Assembly: GCA_002360455.1 (NCBI GenBank)
Contig: DEQQ01000084.1
Span: forward strand, 25,344 to 89,343
DNA: 64,000 nt
Source: Saprospiraceae bacterium UBA3362
GTDB lineage: Bacteria; Bacteroidota; Bacteroidia; Chitinophagales; Saprospiraceae
Direction: 5' to 3'
The notes beneath the pieces are model-generated. The model was not told where the DNA came from. It searched no databases and saw nothing but the letters and a program-made list of their open reading frames with translations. Below are positions 46,041 to 56,400 of this stretch, in pieces (position 1 is the first letter of the stretch; each line of letters starts with the position of its first letter). The position numbers and the translations under genes are program-made.

Positions 46041-47127
46041 ACTTTTTACCCTCCAAAACCTGAAGTATCATTCTCTTGCTCAAAATGCCTTTTAGCTCAT
46101 TTTCCAAACTTACTACAACTGCCACACTTTCAGGAAATTTCAAATCTTGCAGGATGTCCAATACCATCCAGTGATCTCTTACCGTCACAGGTTTCTCTAC
46201 AGTTGCATCAGAAACTCGAGCCCCTGGATCCTGGTTCAGTTTTTTTTCTAATGCTTTAAGACTCACTACTCCTGATTGATGCCCTTCTATAGTATCAACA
46301 AAAAACAACTCAAGTCCGGTAGCCCTCAAGTCTTGAATTACACTCGAGATTTGTTGATATTCAGGAACAAAGTGAAGCTCTTTTTGGGCTATATCCAAGC
46401 AACTTACAGCCTTCAAATGGGTATTTAGAAATGTGTGCTGATATTCCATTGATGCACTGACAAAAATCACAATACCGATCAACACCAAATTCCATATAGA
46501 ATTGTAAATACCATAAGCGATAAATATCAAACACATTACCTGTCCTATCCTTGTGGCATATTTGGTAGCCTTTACCCGTGAAATTTTAAATGCTAATATT
46601 GCCCTCAAAATCCTTCCTCCATCCATGGGGAAACAAGGAATTAAATTGAACAACAGTAAAAAAATGTTGGCTTGCATTAAAACAATCGGAAAATTGGTCC
46701 AATTCAACATTTCTAATTCTCCCAAGGACAGAATAAAAGCATAATCAAATCTGTAATAAAGGATAAGGAGAATATAAATAATAATTGCAATGATAAGATT
46801 GACTACCGGACCCATTACGGCAACTACAATTTCATGCCACGGCCTTTCCGGCATACTTCTCAATCTTGCCATTCCACCTATTGGCAAGAGAATAATATCT
46901 TCTGTCTCAACACCATACCGTCTTGCAGAAAGGGCGTGTCCATATTCATGGAGTAAAACACAAAAAAATATAGATAAAACAAGACAGATATAAATTAAGG
47001 TTTGCTCTACATTATTTCCTGCCGAAAAAGAAATATAAGATACATATATTAATATGAGCAGAAAACTCCAATGAATTCTGACCGGAATATTGAAATATGT
47101 GCCTATATTAAGTGTCCATCTCAACAT
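46039..47127 (-). CDS. Site-2 protease family protein (M50B) with C-terminal CBS-like pair
   Basis: 362 residues. Six or so membrane helices with zinc ligands HEYGH at 60-64 and FPMDGGR near 167-172 (Asp169), the intramembrane protease layout. The C-terminal 120 residues look like a degenerate CBS pair (GVVSLKALEKK, GILSKRMI), as in the SpoIVFB/M50B-CBS subfamily. It would cut membrane-embedded substrates; target unknown. It follows the acyl-CoA dehydrogenase gene by 6 bp. Confidence 0.9.
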   Translation of the reverse strand: MLRWTLNIGTYFNIPVRIHWSFLLILIYVSYISFSAGNNVEQTLIYICLVLSIFFCVLLHEYGHALSARRYGVETEDIILLPIGGMARLRSMPERPWHEIVVAVMGPVVNLIIAIIIYILLILYYRFDYAFILSLGELEMLNWTNFPIVLMQANIFLLLFNLIPCFPMDGGRILRAILAFKISRVKATKYATRIGQVMCLIFIAYGIYNSIWNLVLIGIVIFVSASMEYQHTFLNTHLKAVSCLDIAQKELHFVPEYQQISSVIQDLRATGLELFFVDTIEGHQSGVVSLKALEKKLNQDPGARVSDATVEKPVTVRDHWMVLDILQDLKFPESVAVVVSLENELKGILSKRMILQVLEGKK

Positions 47128-47133
47128 TTCAAT

Positions 47134-48306
47134 TTAAGCTTCTTTCCACATTGGTTGATAAATTTGACCTTGCAGGATAGCTCTTGCAATTACAATTCTC
47201 TGCACTTCACTGGTTCCTTCATAGATCTGTGTAATTTTTGCATCTCGCATTAATCTCTCTACATGATATTCTTTAACATATCCATATCCGCCATGGATTT
47301 GAACCGCTTCAATTGTTTGTTTCATTGCTACGTCACTGGCAAACAGTTTTGCCATACTTGCAGCTATGGTAAAATCCATTCCCTGATCTTTCATCCAAGC
47401 AGCTCGATATACAAGAAGTTTTGCAGCTTCTATTTGAGTTGCCATATCAGCAAGCTTGAAGGAAATAGCTTGATGCTGCGATATAGGCTTGCCAAAAGTT
47501 TTTCTTTCTTGACTGTATTGCAATGCTCTTTCATAAGCTCCTGAAGCTATACCGAGAGCTTGGGACGCTATTCCGATACGCCCTCCTGTCAGCGTTTTCA
47601 TAGCAAACTTGAATCCATCTCCTGCAGGCCCCAATAAGTTTTCTTTCGGCACTTTTACATCATTGTACATGATAGAATGTGTGTCACTGGATCTTATCCC
47701 CAGTTTATCTTCTTTTGCACCGATTTTTACTCCCGGCCACGAGGTTTCTACAATAAATGTACAAATGCCTCTGTGACCCAAATTTGGATCTACCTGCGCC
47801 ATGACCAGATGAACCTGTGAAGATCCACCATTCGTTATCCAATTTTTAGTTCCATTTAATAGGTAATGATCTCCACAATCTATCGCAGTGGTCTTTTGAC
47901 TGGTAGCATCCGATCCAGCCTCAGGTTCTGATAAACAAAATGCGCCTAACCATTCTCCTGTAGCCAATTTGGTGAGATACTTTCTTTTCTGCTGTTCGTT
48001 TCCCATTTTCTCCAATCCCCAACAGACAAGACTATTGTTCACAGACATCGCAACCGAACAGCTGTTATCTACTTTGGAAATCTCCTCCATTGCCAAAACA
48101 TAAGACAATGTATCCATACCTCCTCCTCCATATTCCGGAGAAACCATCATCCCAAGAAAACCCATTTCGGCCATTTTCCGAATTTGCTCCTTCGGAAAAC
48201 TCATTGTGGCATCACGTTCTATCACTCCGGGCAATAACTCCTGTTGAGCAAAATCTCTCGCTGCCTGTTTTACAGCTCTTTGATCTTCAGTCAGTTCAAA
48301 AACCAT
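47134..48306 (-). CDS. Acyl-CoA dehydrogenase
   Basis: 390 residues, full length. FAD-binding and signature segments: GAFCLSEPEAGSDA (about 115-128), WITNGG near 151-156, GGYGYVKEYHVERLMRDAK (about 347-365) and the catalytic Glu in IYEGTSE (about 368-374). It oxidises acyl-CoA at the alpha-beta bond and passes electrons to ETF. The chain length preferred cannot be told; it resembles short-chain (butyryl-CoA) types. It leads a two-gene unit from a well-formed promoter. Confidence 0.93.
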   Translation of the reverse strand: MVFELTEDQRAVKQAARDFAQQELLPGVIERDATMSFPKEQIRKMAEMGFLGMMVSPEYGGGGMDTLSYVLAMEEISKVDNSCSVAMSVNNSLVCWGLEKMGNEQQKRKYLTKLATGEWLGAFCLSEPEAGSDATSQKTTAIDCGDHYLLNGTKNWITNGGSSQVHLVMAQVDPNLGHRGICTFIVETSWPGVKIGAKEDKLGIRSSDTHSIMYNDVKVPKENLLGPAGDGFKFAMKTLTGGRIGIASQALGIASGAYERALQYSQERKTFGKPISQHQAISFKLADMATQIEAAKLLVYRAAWMKDQGMDFTIAASMAKLFASDVAMKQTIEAVQIHGGYGYVKEYHVERLMRDAKITQIYEGTSEVQRIVIARAILQGQIYQPMWKEA

Positions 48307-48322
48307 TTATTTTAATTTCTTG

Positions 48323-48353
48323 CAAAAGTAATAAGAAAAAGAGACTGTTCAAA
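48323..48353 (-). promoter_or_regulatory. Promoter of the acyl-CoA dehydrogenase-protease unit
   Basis: On the minus strand TTTG (48353-48350), a 19-bp spacer and TACTTTTG (48330-48323) match the -33/-7 consensus fully. The -7 element ends 16 bp before the ATG. This is the best promoter match in the window. Confidence 0.75.
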
Positions 48354-48553
48354 ATATGCTTTTCGACAGTGATCCACCGGTGTTGATATTCCAATTTCAC
48401 TATTAGTCAAATGAGCTCCACATTGAAAAAGATGATGATGCAGTTGTGCATTGGATAATCTACGTTCTTTTGTCTCCAAGCCACTCAGTTCATTTTCTCT
48501 GCTACAGTGAATCCTCAAGTTTCAAAGACTAAGTCAATTCTATTTCCGTTTAG

Positions 48554-48561
48554 TACATTTG
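48554..48561 (+). promoter_or_regulatory. -7 element of the O-antigen ligase-like gene
   Basis: TACATTTG is a perfect TAnnTTTG, placing the RNA start near 48567 and supporting translation from TTG 48583 or ATT 48574, since an in-frame TGA lies at 48562. Confidence 0.5.
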
Positions 48562-48582
48562 TGACTTAATGTTATTCTGATT

Positions 48583-49884
48583 TTGAATTTGAATATCCAG
48601 TATTTTAATAAACCCATCAAAGAAAGGTCTCTCTACGAGTGGCTGTTTTGGCTTGGAATCAGTTTAATATCTTGCGGGCTGCCATGGAGCAACTATCTTA
48701 CATCGGCATCGATTATGTTTCTTTCCACCTGGATTGTATTTAGAATTGCGAATCCTCCTCATTTTTTATTTATCAATCAAGAATTTTTTGCTTATTTTAG
48801 AATAATAAAAAATGATCCTTATCTACTTTCCTTTGTCGTTATTTTTATTATAGATGTTGTTTCAATCTTCTGGAGCAGTCGGTTTAATGATTGGATGAAA
48901 TTTACAAGAATTCAACTTCCTTTTTTGTTGATTCCGCTTTTTCTCGTTGCCTATCCCAAATTATCTGCCAAACAATGGCGTCATTCTATGAATTTGGGAA
49001 TGATTGTTTTATTTGGTTTTTGCATCAAACTTGTATTGCAGTATTTACAACATCCCGAGTTCTACCAGCTCGAAATTCTCCAAGGCAGAGCCATACCGAC
49101 TCCGGTACATCATATTCGGTTCACTTTATTAATAGCTTGTTCATGCCTATTGATTATAGATTATTTGTACAGAACTCAAAAGGAATATTTATTCATCGAA
49201 AAAATAATTCACTTCGTTTTACTTATTGGTTTTGTTATTTCTCTTCACATATTCAGTGTTAAAAGCGGTTTGATTGCACTTTACTTAGGGGTTTTAGTTT
49301 ATTTTTTTATTGAATTCCGGAAAAGAAAAAAATTACATTACATTGGGATTCCCATCATCATTATTTTGCTTATGCTTTCAGTCTCATTTTTTTGGATTCC
49401 TGCATTTCAAAATAAAGTTTGGTATCTGCTTTGGCAATATGGAGAATGGCGACGTGGAAATTGGATTCAATACTCAGACCTGGAGAGGTTGGTGACAATG
49501 CAAATTGGGTGGGAGGTGATCAAAGATAATCTGATCATGGGTACCGGACTTGGCGATCTAAAGCAAGAAATGATAGAAACATATTTACGTTGTTATAATC
49601 AATCGGAATACAAATTTCCACACAATCAATTTTTATTCGCCTGGGCTGCCTTTGGACTTATTGGATTAGGTTCTACCATTAATTTAATGTTTCAAACTTT
49701 TTTACATCGAAGAAATAGATCCAACTCTGTTGTAATGAGCCTGCAATCCATTTTATGGTTTTCCTGTATGGTTGAGTCCACTTTTCAATCCCAAATCGGA
49801 GTGTGTATGTTTGTGTTTTATTCCATGTATTGCTATTCTCAACTTTATTTACTCAAGGATGAAATATCATCCATTTCCGGTTGA
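48583..49884 (+). CDS. O-antigen ligase family protein
   Basis: 433 residues from TTG 48583; the first ATG would remove the first helix or two. About eleven membrane helices and a long periplasmic loop (about 285-350) match the Wzy/WaaL ligase layout, with Arg- and Glu-containing RRGNWIQYSDLERL and the family PHNQFLFAWAAFGLIGLG (about 346-363). Such proteins polymerise or transfer surface glycans, or glycosylate proteins. No glycan cluster surrounds it. Confidence 0.82.
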   Translation: MNLNIQYFNKPIKERSLYEWLFWLGISLISCGLPWSNYLTSASIMFLSTWIVFRIANPPHFLFINQEFFAYFRIIKNDPYLLSFVVIFIIDVVSIFWSSRFNDWMKFTRIQLPFLLIPLFLVAYPKLSAKQWRHSMNLGMIVLFGFCIKLVLQYLQHPEFYQLEILQGRAIPTPVHHIRFTLLIACSCLLIIDYLYRTQKEYLFIEKIIHFVLLIGFVISLHIFSVKSGLIALYLGVLVYFFIEFRKRKKLHYIGIPIIIILLMLSVSFFWIPAFQNKVWYLLWQYGEWRRGNWIQYSDLERLVTMQIGWEVIKDNLIMGTGLGDLKQEMIETYLRCYNQSEYKFPHNQFLFAWAAFGLIGLGSTINLMFQTFLHRRNRSNSVVMSLQSILWFSCMVESTFQSQIGVCMFVFYSMYCYSQLYLLKDEISSISG

Positions 49885-49908
49885 TGGAATTCGTTGCGAT
49901 TTAAATAC

Positions 49909-49948
49909 AAAAGCCGATTATAAATATACTATAATCGGCTTTTCTTTA
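49909..49948. terminator. Bidirectional terminator between convergent genes
   Basis: AAAAGCCGATTATA (49909-49922) and TATAATCGGCTTTT (49930-49943) form a perfect 14-bp stem, T-rich on the plus strand and preceded by A-rich sequence for the minus strand. It separates the ligase-like gene from the peptide transporter gene. Confidence 0.8.
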
Positions 49949-49962
49949 ATTTTATTTACAAT

Positions 49963-51456
49963 TTATTTTATTCCGTGCATCATCTTTTGAATCCACTTGG
50001 AAAGTAATAACAATATAATTCCTGCCAATCCCGACATCACTACAAAAAGCAAAAAGAAATCATAAGTGTTGTTCATCATATATCCTAAGAAGCTGGTCGA
50101 CTTTCCTTTCTCCGGATACAATGCAGACAACATTCCTGCAAATTTGTTAGCAGTGGCGTTGGCTAAAAACCAAACACCCATCAACAGCGAAGCCAATCTT
50201 GCAGGAGATAATTTATTTACCATAGATAATCCAATAGGAGATAAACATAATTCTCCAAAGGTATGAATCAAATATAAACCTGTAAGCCACATGATACTCA
50301 CTTTGGTTCCTTCTGCAACATCCTTTACTCCAAATGAGATGTATAAATAACCTGCTGCCAATAATAAAAGCCCAATGGCTTGCTTGGTGGGCGAAGCAGG
50401 CTGTTTATCCCCCATCTTCAACCACAATGCAGAAAACACAGGGGCAAATACAACTATAAAAACGGCATTGAAACTATTGAACCAGCTTGCAGGCATCTCC
50501 CATCCAAAAATCGTTCTGTTGGTTTGCTCATCGGCAAAAAATGTAAGTGATGCTCCGGCTTGCTCAAACGCAGACCAAAAAAAGATCACAAAAAATGCTG
50601 CTATGAAAATCACCCAAATCCTGTCCTTCTCAGTAGAATTTAATGACTTGTCCAATATGATCGTTGCAGGAATACTTACAGCAAAAGCAAAAATCAACGA
50701 GCCAAAAACATCAAATCCAATTAAAAAATGAAACAAGGCAAACAATACTGCCGTACCCAATAAAATCACCATCAACTGATTGTTATCAAATCCGGACTCA
50801 ACTTGAGATTCATCAGATTTCAATCTTGCTTTGTTAGGCTCAACTCCAATTTGATACCCATCCGGAGATATAAGGTACTTGTTTTTTAGATAATGAAATG
50901 ATGCTGTACTGATTAACATACCGACACCGGCTGCTAAAAATCCCCATTTGAACGCCACATTCTCCCCTAAATAACCACAAATCAATGGAGCAATAAATGC
51001 ACCCAGGTTTATCCCCATATAAAAAACAGTATAGGCCGAATCCAAACGTTTGTCATTTTCAGGGTACAATTGTCCCACCATTGTAGAGATATTCGGTTTA
51101 AAAAATCCATTACCAAACACCAACAATCCCAAACCCAAATACATCAACATCTGAGAGTTTCCTTCTCCGGAAAAATACAGCATAAATTGACCCGCTGCCA
51201 TAAGCAATCCTCCGACGATAATGGATCTGCGATTTCCCCAATATCTGTCTGCCATATATCCACCTATAATGGGCGTCAAGTAAACAAGCCCTGTAAAACT
51301 ACCATACAGTTCAGAAGAAAAAGCCTTATCCATGGCCAATTGCTTGGTCAAGAACAACACCAAAATCGCCCTCATTCCATAGTAACTAAAGCGCTCCCAC
51401 ATCTCTGTAAAAAACAATAAATAAAGGCCCTTAGGATGGCCGCTCTGATTTGACAT
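49963..51456 (-). CDS. POT family proton-dependent peptide transporter
   Basis: 497 residues, about 12-14 membrane helices. The POT signature near the N-terminus is FTEMWERFSYYGMRAIL (about 16-32), containing ExxERFxYYG with the proton-coupling residues, and FYMGINLGAFIAPLICGYLG (about 145-164) is the second POT motif. It imports di- and tripeptides in the inner membrane. Single-gene unit. Confidence 0.93.
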   Translation of the reverse strand: MSNQSGHPKGLYLLFFTEMWERFSYYGMRAILVLFLTKQLAMDKAFSSELYGSFTGLVYLTPIIGGYMADRYWGNRRSIIVGGLLMAAGQFMLYFSGEGNSQMLMYLGLGLLVFGNGFFKPNISTMVGQLYPENDKRLDSAYTVFYMGINLGAFIAPLICGYLGENVAFKWGFLAAGVGMLISTASFHYLKNKYLISPDGYQIGVEPNKARLKSDESQVESGFDNNQLMVILLGTAVLFALFHFLIGFDVFGSLIFAFAVSIPATIILDKSLNSTEKDRIWVIFIAAFFVIFFWSAFEQAGASLTFFADEQTNRTIFGWEMPASWFNSFNAVFIVVFAPVFSALWLKMGDKQPASPTKQAIGLLLLAAGYLYISFGVKDVAEGTKVSIMWLTGLYLIHTFGELCLSPIGLSMVNKLSPARLASLLMGVWFLANATANKFAGMLSALYPEKGKSTSFLGYMMNNTYDFFLLFVVMSGLAGIILLLLSKWIQKMMHGIK

Positions 51457-51755
51457 ATTTAGTTTGGTTTACGTTAATTAATTTGTTTTTCGTTTGGATA
51501 AAAATAGAATCTTTTTCTTAGTCCGTTTGAAGATTTTTTACAAAATCCCATTTATCCTTTTAATAGATTGTTAATAACAATATTATATATTAAATTTATT
51601 GTTAATGTTTATTTCATAAAACCTTCCTAGCCTCTGTGTTTTTAAGTTTTAAAGCATTAGTTTTTTTGATTTTGAGCTTGTTTCGCTGTTCTGTCCATAA
51701 GCCCTCTTTAGAGATTTTCTACTCGAACATTGCCGGACTGATTTAACTTTGTTTG
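51457..51755. other. Intergenic region upstream of hutI
   Basis: About 300 bp, AT-rich. The only feature I can support is the -7 element at 51744-51751; no gene. Confidence 0.4.
51744..51751 (+). promoter_or_regulatory. -7 element directly before hutI (near-leaderless)
   Basis: TAACTTTG is a perfect TAnnTTTG and ends only 4 bp before ATG 51756, so transcription would begin at or within a few bases of the start codon. No convincing -33 element. Confidence 0.45.
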
Positions 51756-53018
51756 ATGGATAAGCAGATACTTTTGATCAATATAAAAAAGCTGTACATG
51801 GCTTCTCAAGAGAACATTCCACTGCTCAAAGGTGAGGCTATGCAAAATATACCTTGTATAGAAAACGCCTTTATGCTCATTGAACAGGGAAAAATCAAAT
51901 CCCTGGGCCCAATGACTGAATGCCCTGACCCAAAACCTTTTCATCAAGTTCAAGACTTGCAAGACCATGTCATTATCCCAAGTTTTGTAGACGCCCACAC
52001 CCATTTGGTTTTTGCAGCCACTCGCGAAGAAGAATTTGTAGATCGAATTAAAGGTCTAAGCTATCAAGAAATTGCAGCAAAAGGAGGCGGAATCTTAAAT
52101 TCGGCAGCAAAACTTTCTCAGATGTCAGAAGAAAATCTTTATGAACTTTCTGCAAACAAACTGCACCAACTTGCATGCTTAGGGACAGGAGCGATTGAAA
52201 TGAAGTCAGGTTACGGACTCAGCCTGGAGTCCGAGCTTAAAATACTTCGTATTCACAAAAAACTCGCTCAACATTATCCGGGAGCAATACGCTCCACATT
52301 TTTGGGAGCTCATGCAATCCCTCTACAATACAGAGATCGTCGAGAAGACTACATCCGCATCATTACAGATGAGATGCTTCCTGTCATTGCACAAGAAAAG
52401 CTGGCAGATTATTGCGATGTTTTTTGTGAGAAAGGATTTTTTAGCCTCGAAGAAACCGATTTAATCCTATCTAAAGCCTCTCAATATGGGCTCAAGGCAC
52501 GCATCCATTCCAATCAGTTCACCCATTGCGGAGGAATAGAGCTGGCACTCCGTCACAAGGCGCTTAGTGTGGATCATCTTGAAGTTCTGAACGAGACCGA
52601 GATCCAAACTCTTGCTCAATCAAACACGATTCCCATCCTGCTTCCCATTGCTGCTTTTTTTATGAATCAGCATCAAGGACCTGCTAAGCAACTTATTGAT
52701 AATCAATGCGGTATTGCCCTTGCTACCGATTTCAATCCCGGGACTGCCCATAGTGGAAGTATGCCGTTTTTATTTTCTTTAGCTTGCATCGCTATGCGCC
52801 TTACACCGGAGCAAGTACTCTCGGCCACCACTGTCAATGCTGCTTATAGCCTGGAATTGGAAGACCAATACGGCAGTTTGTGCCCCGGCAAATGGGCTAG
52901 TTTTATCATTTTACAGGCCCATCGGGACCTGGCTTTCATCCCCTATTCGATGTCGGATTCTTGGATTCAAAAAATCTATTATCAAGGCAATGTGAACGAC
53001 AGGACTCAAAAAAAATAA
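51756..53018 (+). CDS. hutI: Imidazolonepropionase
   Basis: 420 residues from ATG 51756 (a TTG lies one codon before). Amidohydrolase fold with metal ligands: HTH in VDAHTHLVF (about 73-81), HSNQFTHCGG (about 249-258) and ATDFNPGT (about 328-335); VDHLE near 272. It hydrolyses 4-imidazolone-5-propanoate to N-formimino-L-glutamate in histidine breakdown. No hutH, hutU or hutG is in the window, so the pathway is scattered. Confidence 0.94.
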   Translation: MDKQILLINIKKLYMASQENIPLLKGEAMQNIPCIENAFMLIEQGKIKSLGPMTECPDPKPFHQVQDLQDHVIIPSFVDAHTHLVFAATREEEFVDRIKGLSYQEIAAKGGGILNSAAKLSQMSEENLYELSANKLHQLACLGTGAIEMKSGYGLSLESELKILRIHKKLAQHYPGAIRSTFLGAHAIPLQYRDRREDYIRIITDEMLPVIAQEKLADYCDVFCEKGFFSLEETDLILSKASQYGLKARIHSNQFTHCGGIELALRHKALSVDHLEVLNETEIQTLAQSNTIPILLPIAAFFMNQHQGPAKQLIDNQCGIALATDFNPGTAHSGSMPFLFSLACIAMRLTPEQVLSATTVNAAYSLELEDQYGSLCPGKWASFIILQAHRDLAFIPYSMSDSWIQKIYYQGNVNDRTQKK

Positions 53019-53442
53019 AATTATTCTTAAGGGCATGCCCGGGACTCTGTCCCGGTCGGGCTATTCCGGGGTTCACTTCGTTCCGTCCTAATCGGACCGG
53101 CTTCGCCGCCCTCCAAATCCCTCATGCAAAAATCTATTGCTCACTTTCGATCTTACCAACTAAAATTTAGCCCATGGGATTGAATCCCCAAATATTTCAT
53201 ATTCATCAACAGAAATTAAGCTGCAATAAAAATCCAGATATTAAAAACCCAATAGAACTATTTTTTGATTAGACCGTTTGAAATAGATTAAAACTTAAAA
53301 AGGACAGATTTATTGATAATAATTCATGTCCTTTTACGTTGTTAATACTCCCGGTTACTCTGTTCATATTAAAAAATTTTTATATATCTTTGCATGTTCT
53401 AGCTTTGATCAAGCTAAAGAACAGAGAAAACAATTTTAGATT
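53019..53442. repeat. Intergenic region with GC-rich palindromic element and promoter
   Basis: 53035-53128 is strongly GC-rich against an AT-rich background. It contains the hairpin CCGGGAC-TCT-GTCCCGG (53039-53055) and ends with the ATCCCTCATGC tail that I recall from dispersed intergenic elements of Bacteroidota. It may also terminate hutI. TATCTTTG at 53385-53392 is a -7 element for the adhesin gene, and TAGCTTTGATCAAGCTA (53400-53416) forms a palindrome in its leader. Confidence 0.45.
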
Positions 53443-56400
53443 ATGGTATTGAAACGTGCTGCATTATTATTCTTTGCAATGTTGACTTTTGTTTTGGGAT
53501 ATTCTCAAAACCAGGATTGTCTGGAAGTCGATATTCAAGCAGTAAATGGAAACAAAGGAGATGAGATTTGCTTGGCTGTAAAATTTTACAATTTTGATAG
53601 CATTACATCTTTGCAATTTTCCATTAACTATGATCCCACTGTTTTGAAACCAACTCAAGTCACCAATATTAATCAAAACGTAGTAGGCTTAAATAATTCC
53701 AATATTAATATAGATACTATACGCAGAGCAATAAGATTTACTTGGTCAGACCCTAATATTACGGGAGTAAGTTTACAAGATGGAGTCATAATGTTTGAAA
53801 TCTGTTTTAAACTCATAGGAGCACCCGGTGATTGCTCAAATGTAACCATAGGCAATATTCCATCAGTTATTGAAACCTATAAGACGACCAATGGGGTTGA
53901 CAGTGTGCATTGTTTAATTGATCGAAACTTAGCAGACTTAGTCAAAATTCAAGTTCCTACAGATCTATGCGTTCTGAGCAGCAGCTGCTCAGGAAATACA
54001 GGTTCGATCACAATAAAAGCTTGGGGAGGAAAAGCACCTTATCTTGTTGATCTTATTAACCCTGCCAAATCTGATGTGATTCAAAAAGGAGGCGACTGTG
54101 TTATTTTCAATAATTTGCCGGCAGGTAACTATCAAGTTAAAGTTACCGATGCCAATATGAGAGATACTCTTCTCAATATTTTAATTGCATCAAGTCCAAG
54201 CATTGTAATAGGAGATGACATAAATCCGTTTAGACAAACCAGAGCCCCCAAATGTTGGAATACCCAAGATGGAAGAATAGGCATTACAGCCTCAGGAGGT
54301 GTTCCTCCTCTTCTTGTTGCATGGAAACCTGTAGGAATTTATGGTGAAACTTATATAAAAGATTTAGGAATTGGTACATATACAGTTTGCATTACCGATA
54401 GCTTAGGCTGCACTGCAACCAAGGACTTTAAGTTTGTTTTAGATTCAATTGTGGCCAATCTCAACATTGATAAACTTGAAAGCTGTACCGGCAATGATGG
54501 GCAAATCACCATAAAAGCAACAGGAGGAAATCCTTTTCCGGGCAACAAGTATAATTTCTTTTGGTCTCAAAATGTGGGAGACAACTGTGTAATGGCCGAT
54601 AGTTGTATTAACGATGGATTGGGCGGAAAACAGTTTGTCATCATAGAAGACAGTCGCGGTTGCAGAAGAATTCAATTTTTTGAAATTCTCAATTCAGGTA
54701 AGTTTTTGGATTCCGTGATCATAGACAGTGTCAATTGTAAGGGAGGAAATGACGGCAGTTTTCATGCTTTTATCTATTCTGCTACAAGCTTAAATCTACC
54801 TCTGACCTATCAACTGTTTAATCATTTGACAAATACTCCCATCGCAGGAGGAACTACAAATCCAACAGATTTTATTAGTCCCAATTTACCTGCAGGATCC
54901 TACAGATTGGAAGTGACGGATGCTTTAAACTGTAAACTTATTGATACCATAGATATTTTTGAACCACAAAAACTTGATCTCTTAGTCAATGCTATTGATA
55001 CCACCGAGTCTTGCAATCCGGGAGCAGATGCTTTTATCAATGTTCGAGCTGTGGATGGAACTCCAGGCTATAGTTATCTGTGGAATAACAGTTCAATGGC
55101 CAATCAAATTAATAATCTTTCACAAGGCGTCTATACAGTGACTATTACAGATGCTCATGGATGTACCATAAGCCAAAGTTTCAATGTAAGCAAACCGGTC
55201 GCTCCTCAAATAACAGGATTTAACAACCAAGATGTAAGTTGCCCTTCTGACAAATCAGGATGTGTAGAGGTATTGTTTACTCCGGGCAGCTCCGCAGTCA
55301 ATCAGTTCAATTGGAATATTCCCGGAAATTCTGCACGAATATGCAATTTGGGAGTTGGAAATTATCAGGTTACCATCACAGATGTCAACGGATGTCAAGA
55401 TACTGCAAGCACTTTGATCAAAGCTCTGTCACAAGGGATCATTATAGATTCATTTGTAATTAAAAATCCATCATGTCCCGGCAGAAAAGATGGATTTATC
55501 ATTGTTTTTCCTAAAGGAGGAACTAACTATAGATATGCTTGGGACAATGGAGTTTCTCAGCAAATCAATGCTAATATAGGAGCCGGTAGATATATTGTGG
55601 CTGTAAGTGATATAGGTACCTGCCCACCGGCTCTGGATACTTTTATTTTGACAGAACCACCTCACACGCAGATTAATTTGTTGAGCACTACCACACCCAG
55701 CTGCACCAATCAAACTGTTTGTGATGGTCAGGCTATAGTATTAGCATCCGGCATTGACACTTCATATACCATCCTATGGTCAAGCGGTGAGCAATCGCTC
55801 ATGCGACAGGATACAGCGACAATGTTATGCGAAGGAATAAATAGAGTTATCGTTACCAACGGGATTTGCAATGACACTTTGGATTTTGATCTCAAAGGAC
55901 CAATTCCCATTTCTATTGATACTCCACTTTTACGAATCAATCCACCAACTTGCTACGGTTTTACTAATGGTTCTATTACATTATTGGCCAAAGGAGGGAC
56001 TTCTCCCTATCAATACAATTGGACTAATTCTATGACAGGGCCTACATTATCCAATGTTGGTGATGGTTGGTATTACTGTAATATTATTGATTCCAAAAAA
56101 TGTCTCCATTTTGATTCCGTAAGGGTAAGACAACCGGATTCTGTCAAAGTGAATATTATTTCTGCATCTTCTTCTGATATAAGCTGTTTTGGGATGAAAG
56201 ATGGCAAAATTGTAAGCTCATGGAATGGAGGCAATGGCGGTCCCGGAAGATTCAGTTGGATTCCCAATGTAGGACAAGATTCTATTTTGACCAATTTATC
56301 TGCAGGTACTTACCGTCTCATCGTTTCTGATTCCAAAAATTGTACCGGAGAAATAAGCTATACTATCAATCAGCCAAGCAAAATAGTTGGAACAAGTACG

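Noticed and set aside
52961..53170. 69-residue ORF running through the GC-rich island after hutI
   Set aside because: It starts inside hutI and crosses a palindromic non-coding element; no coding character.
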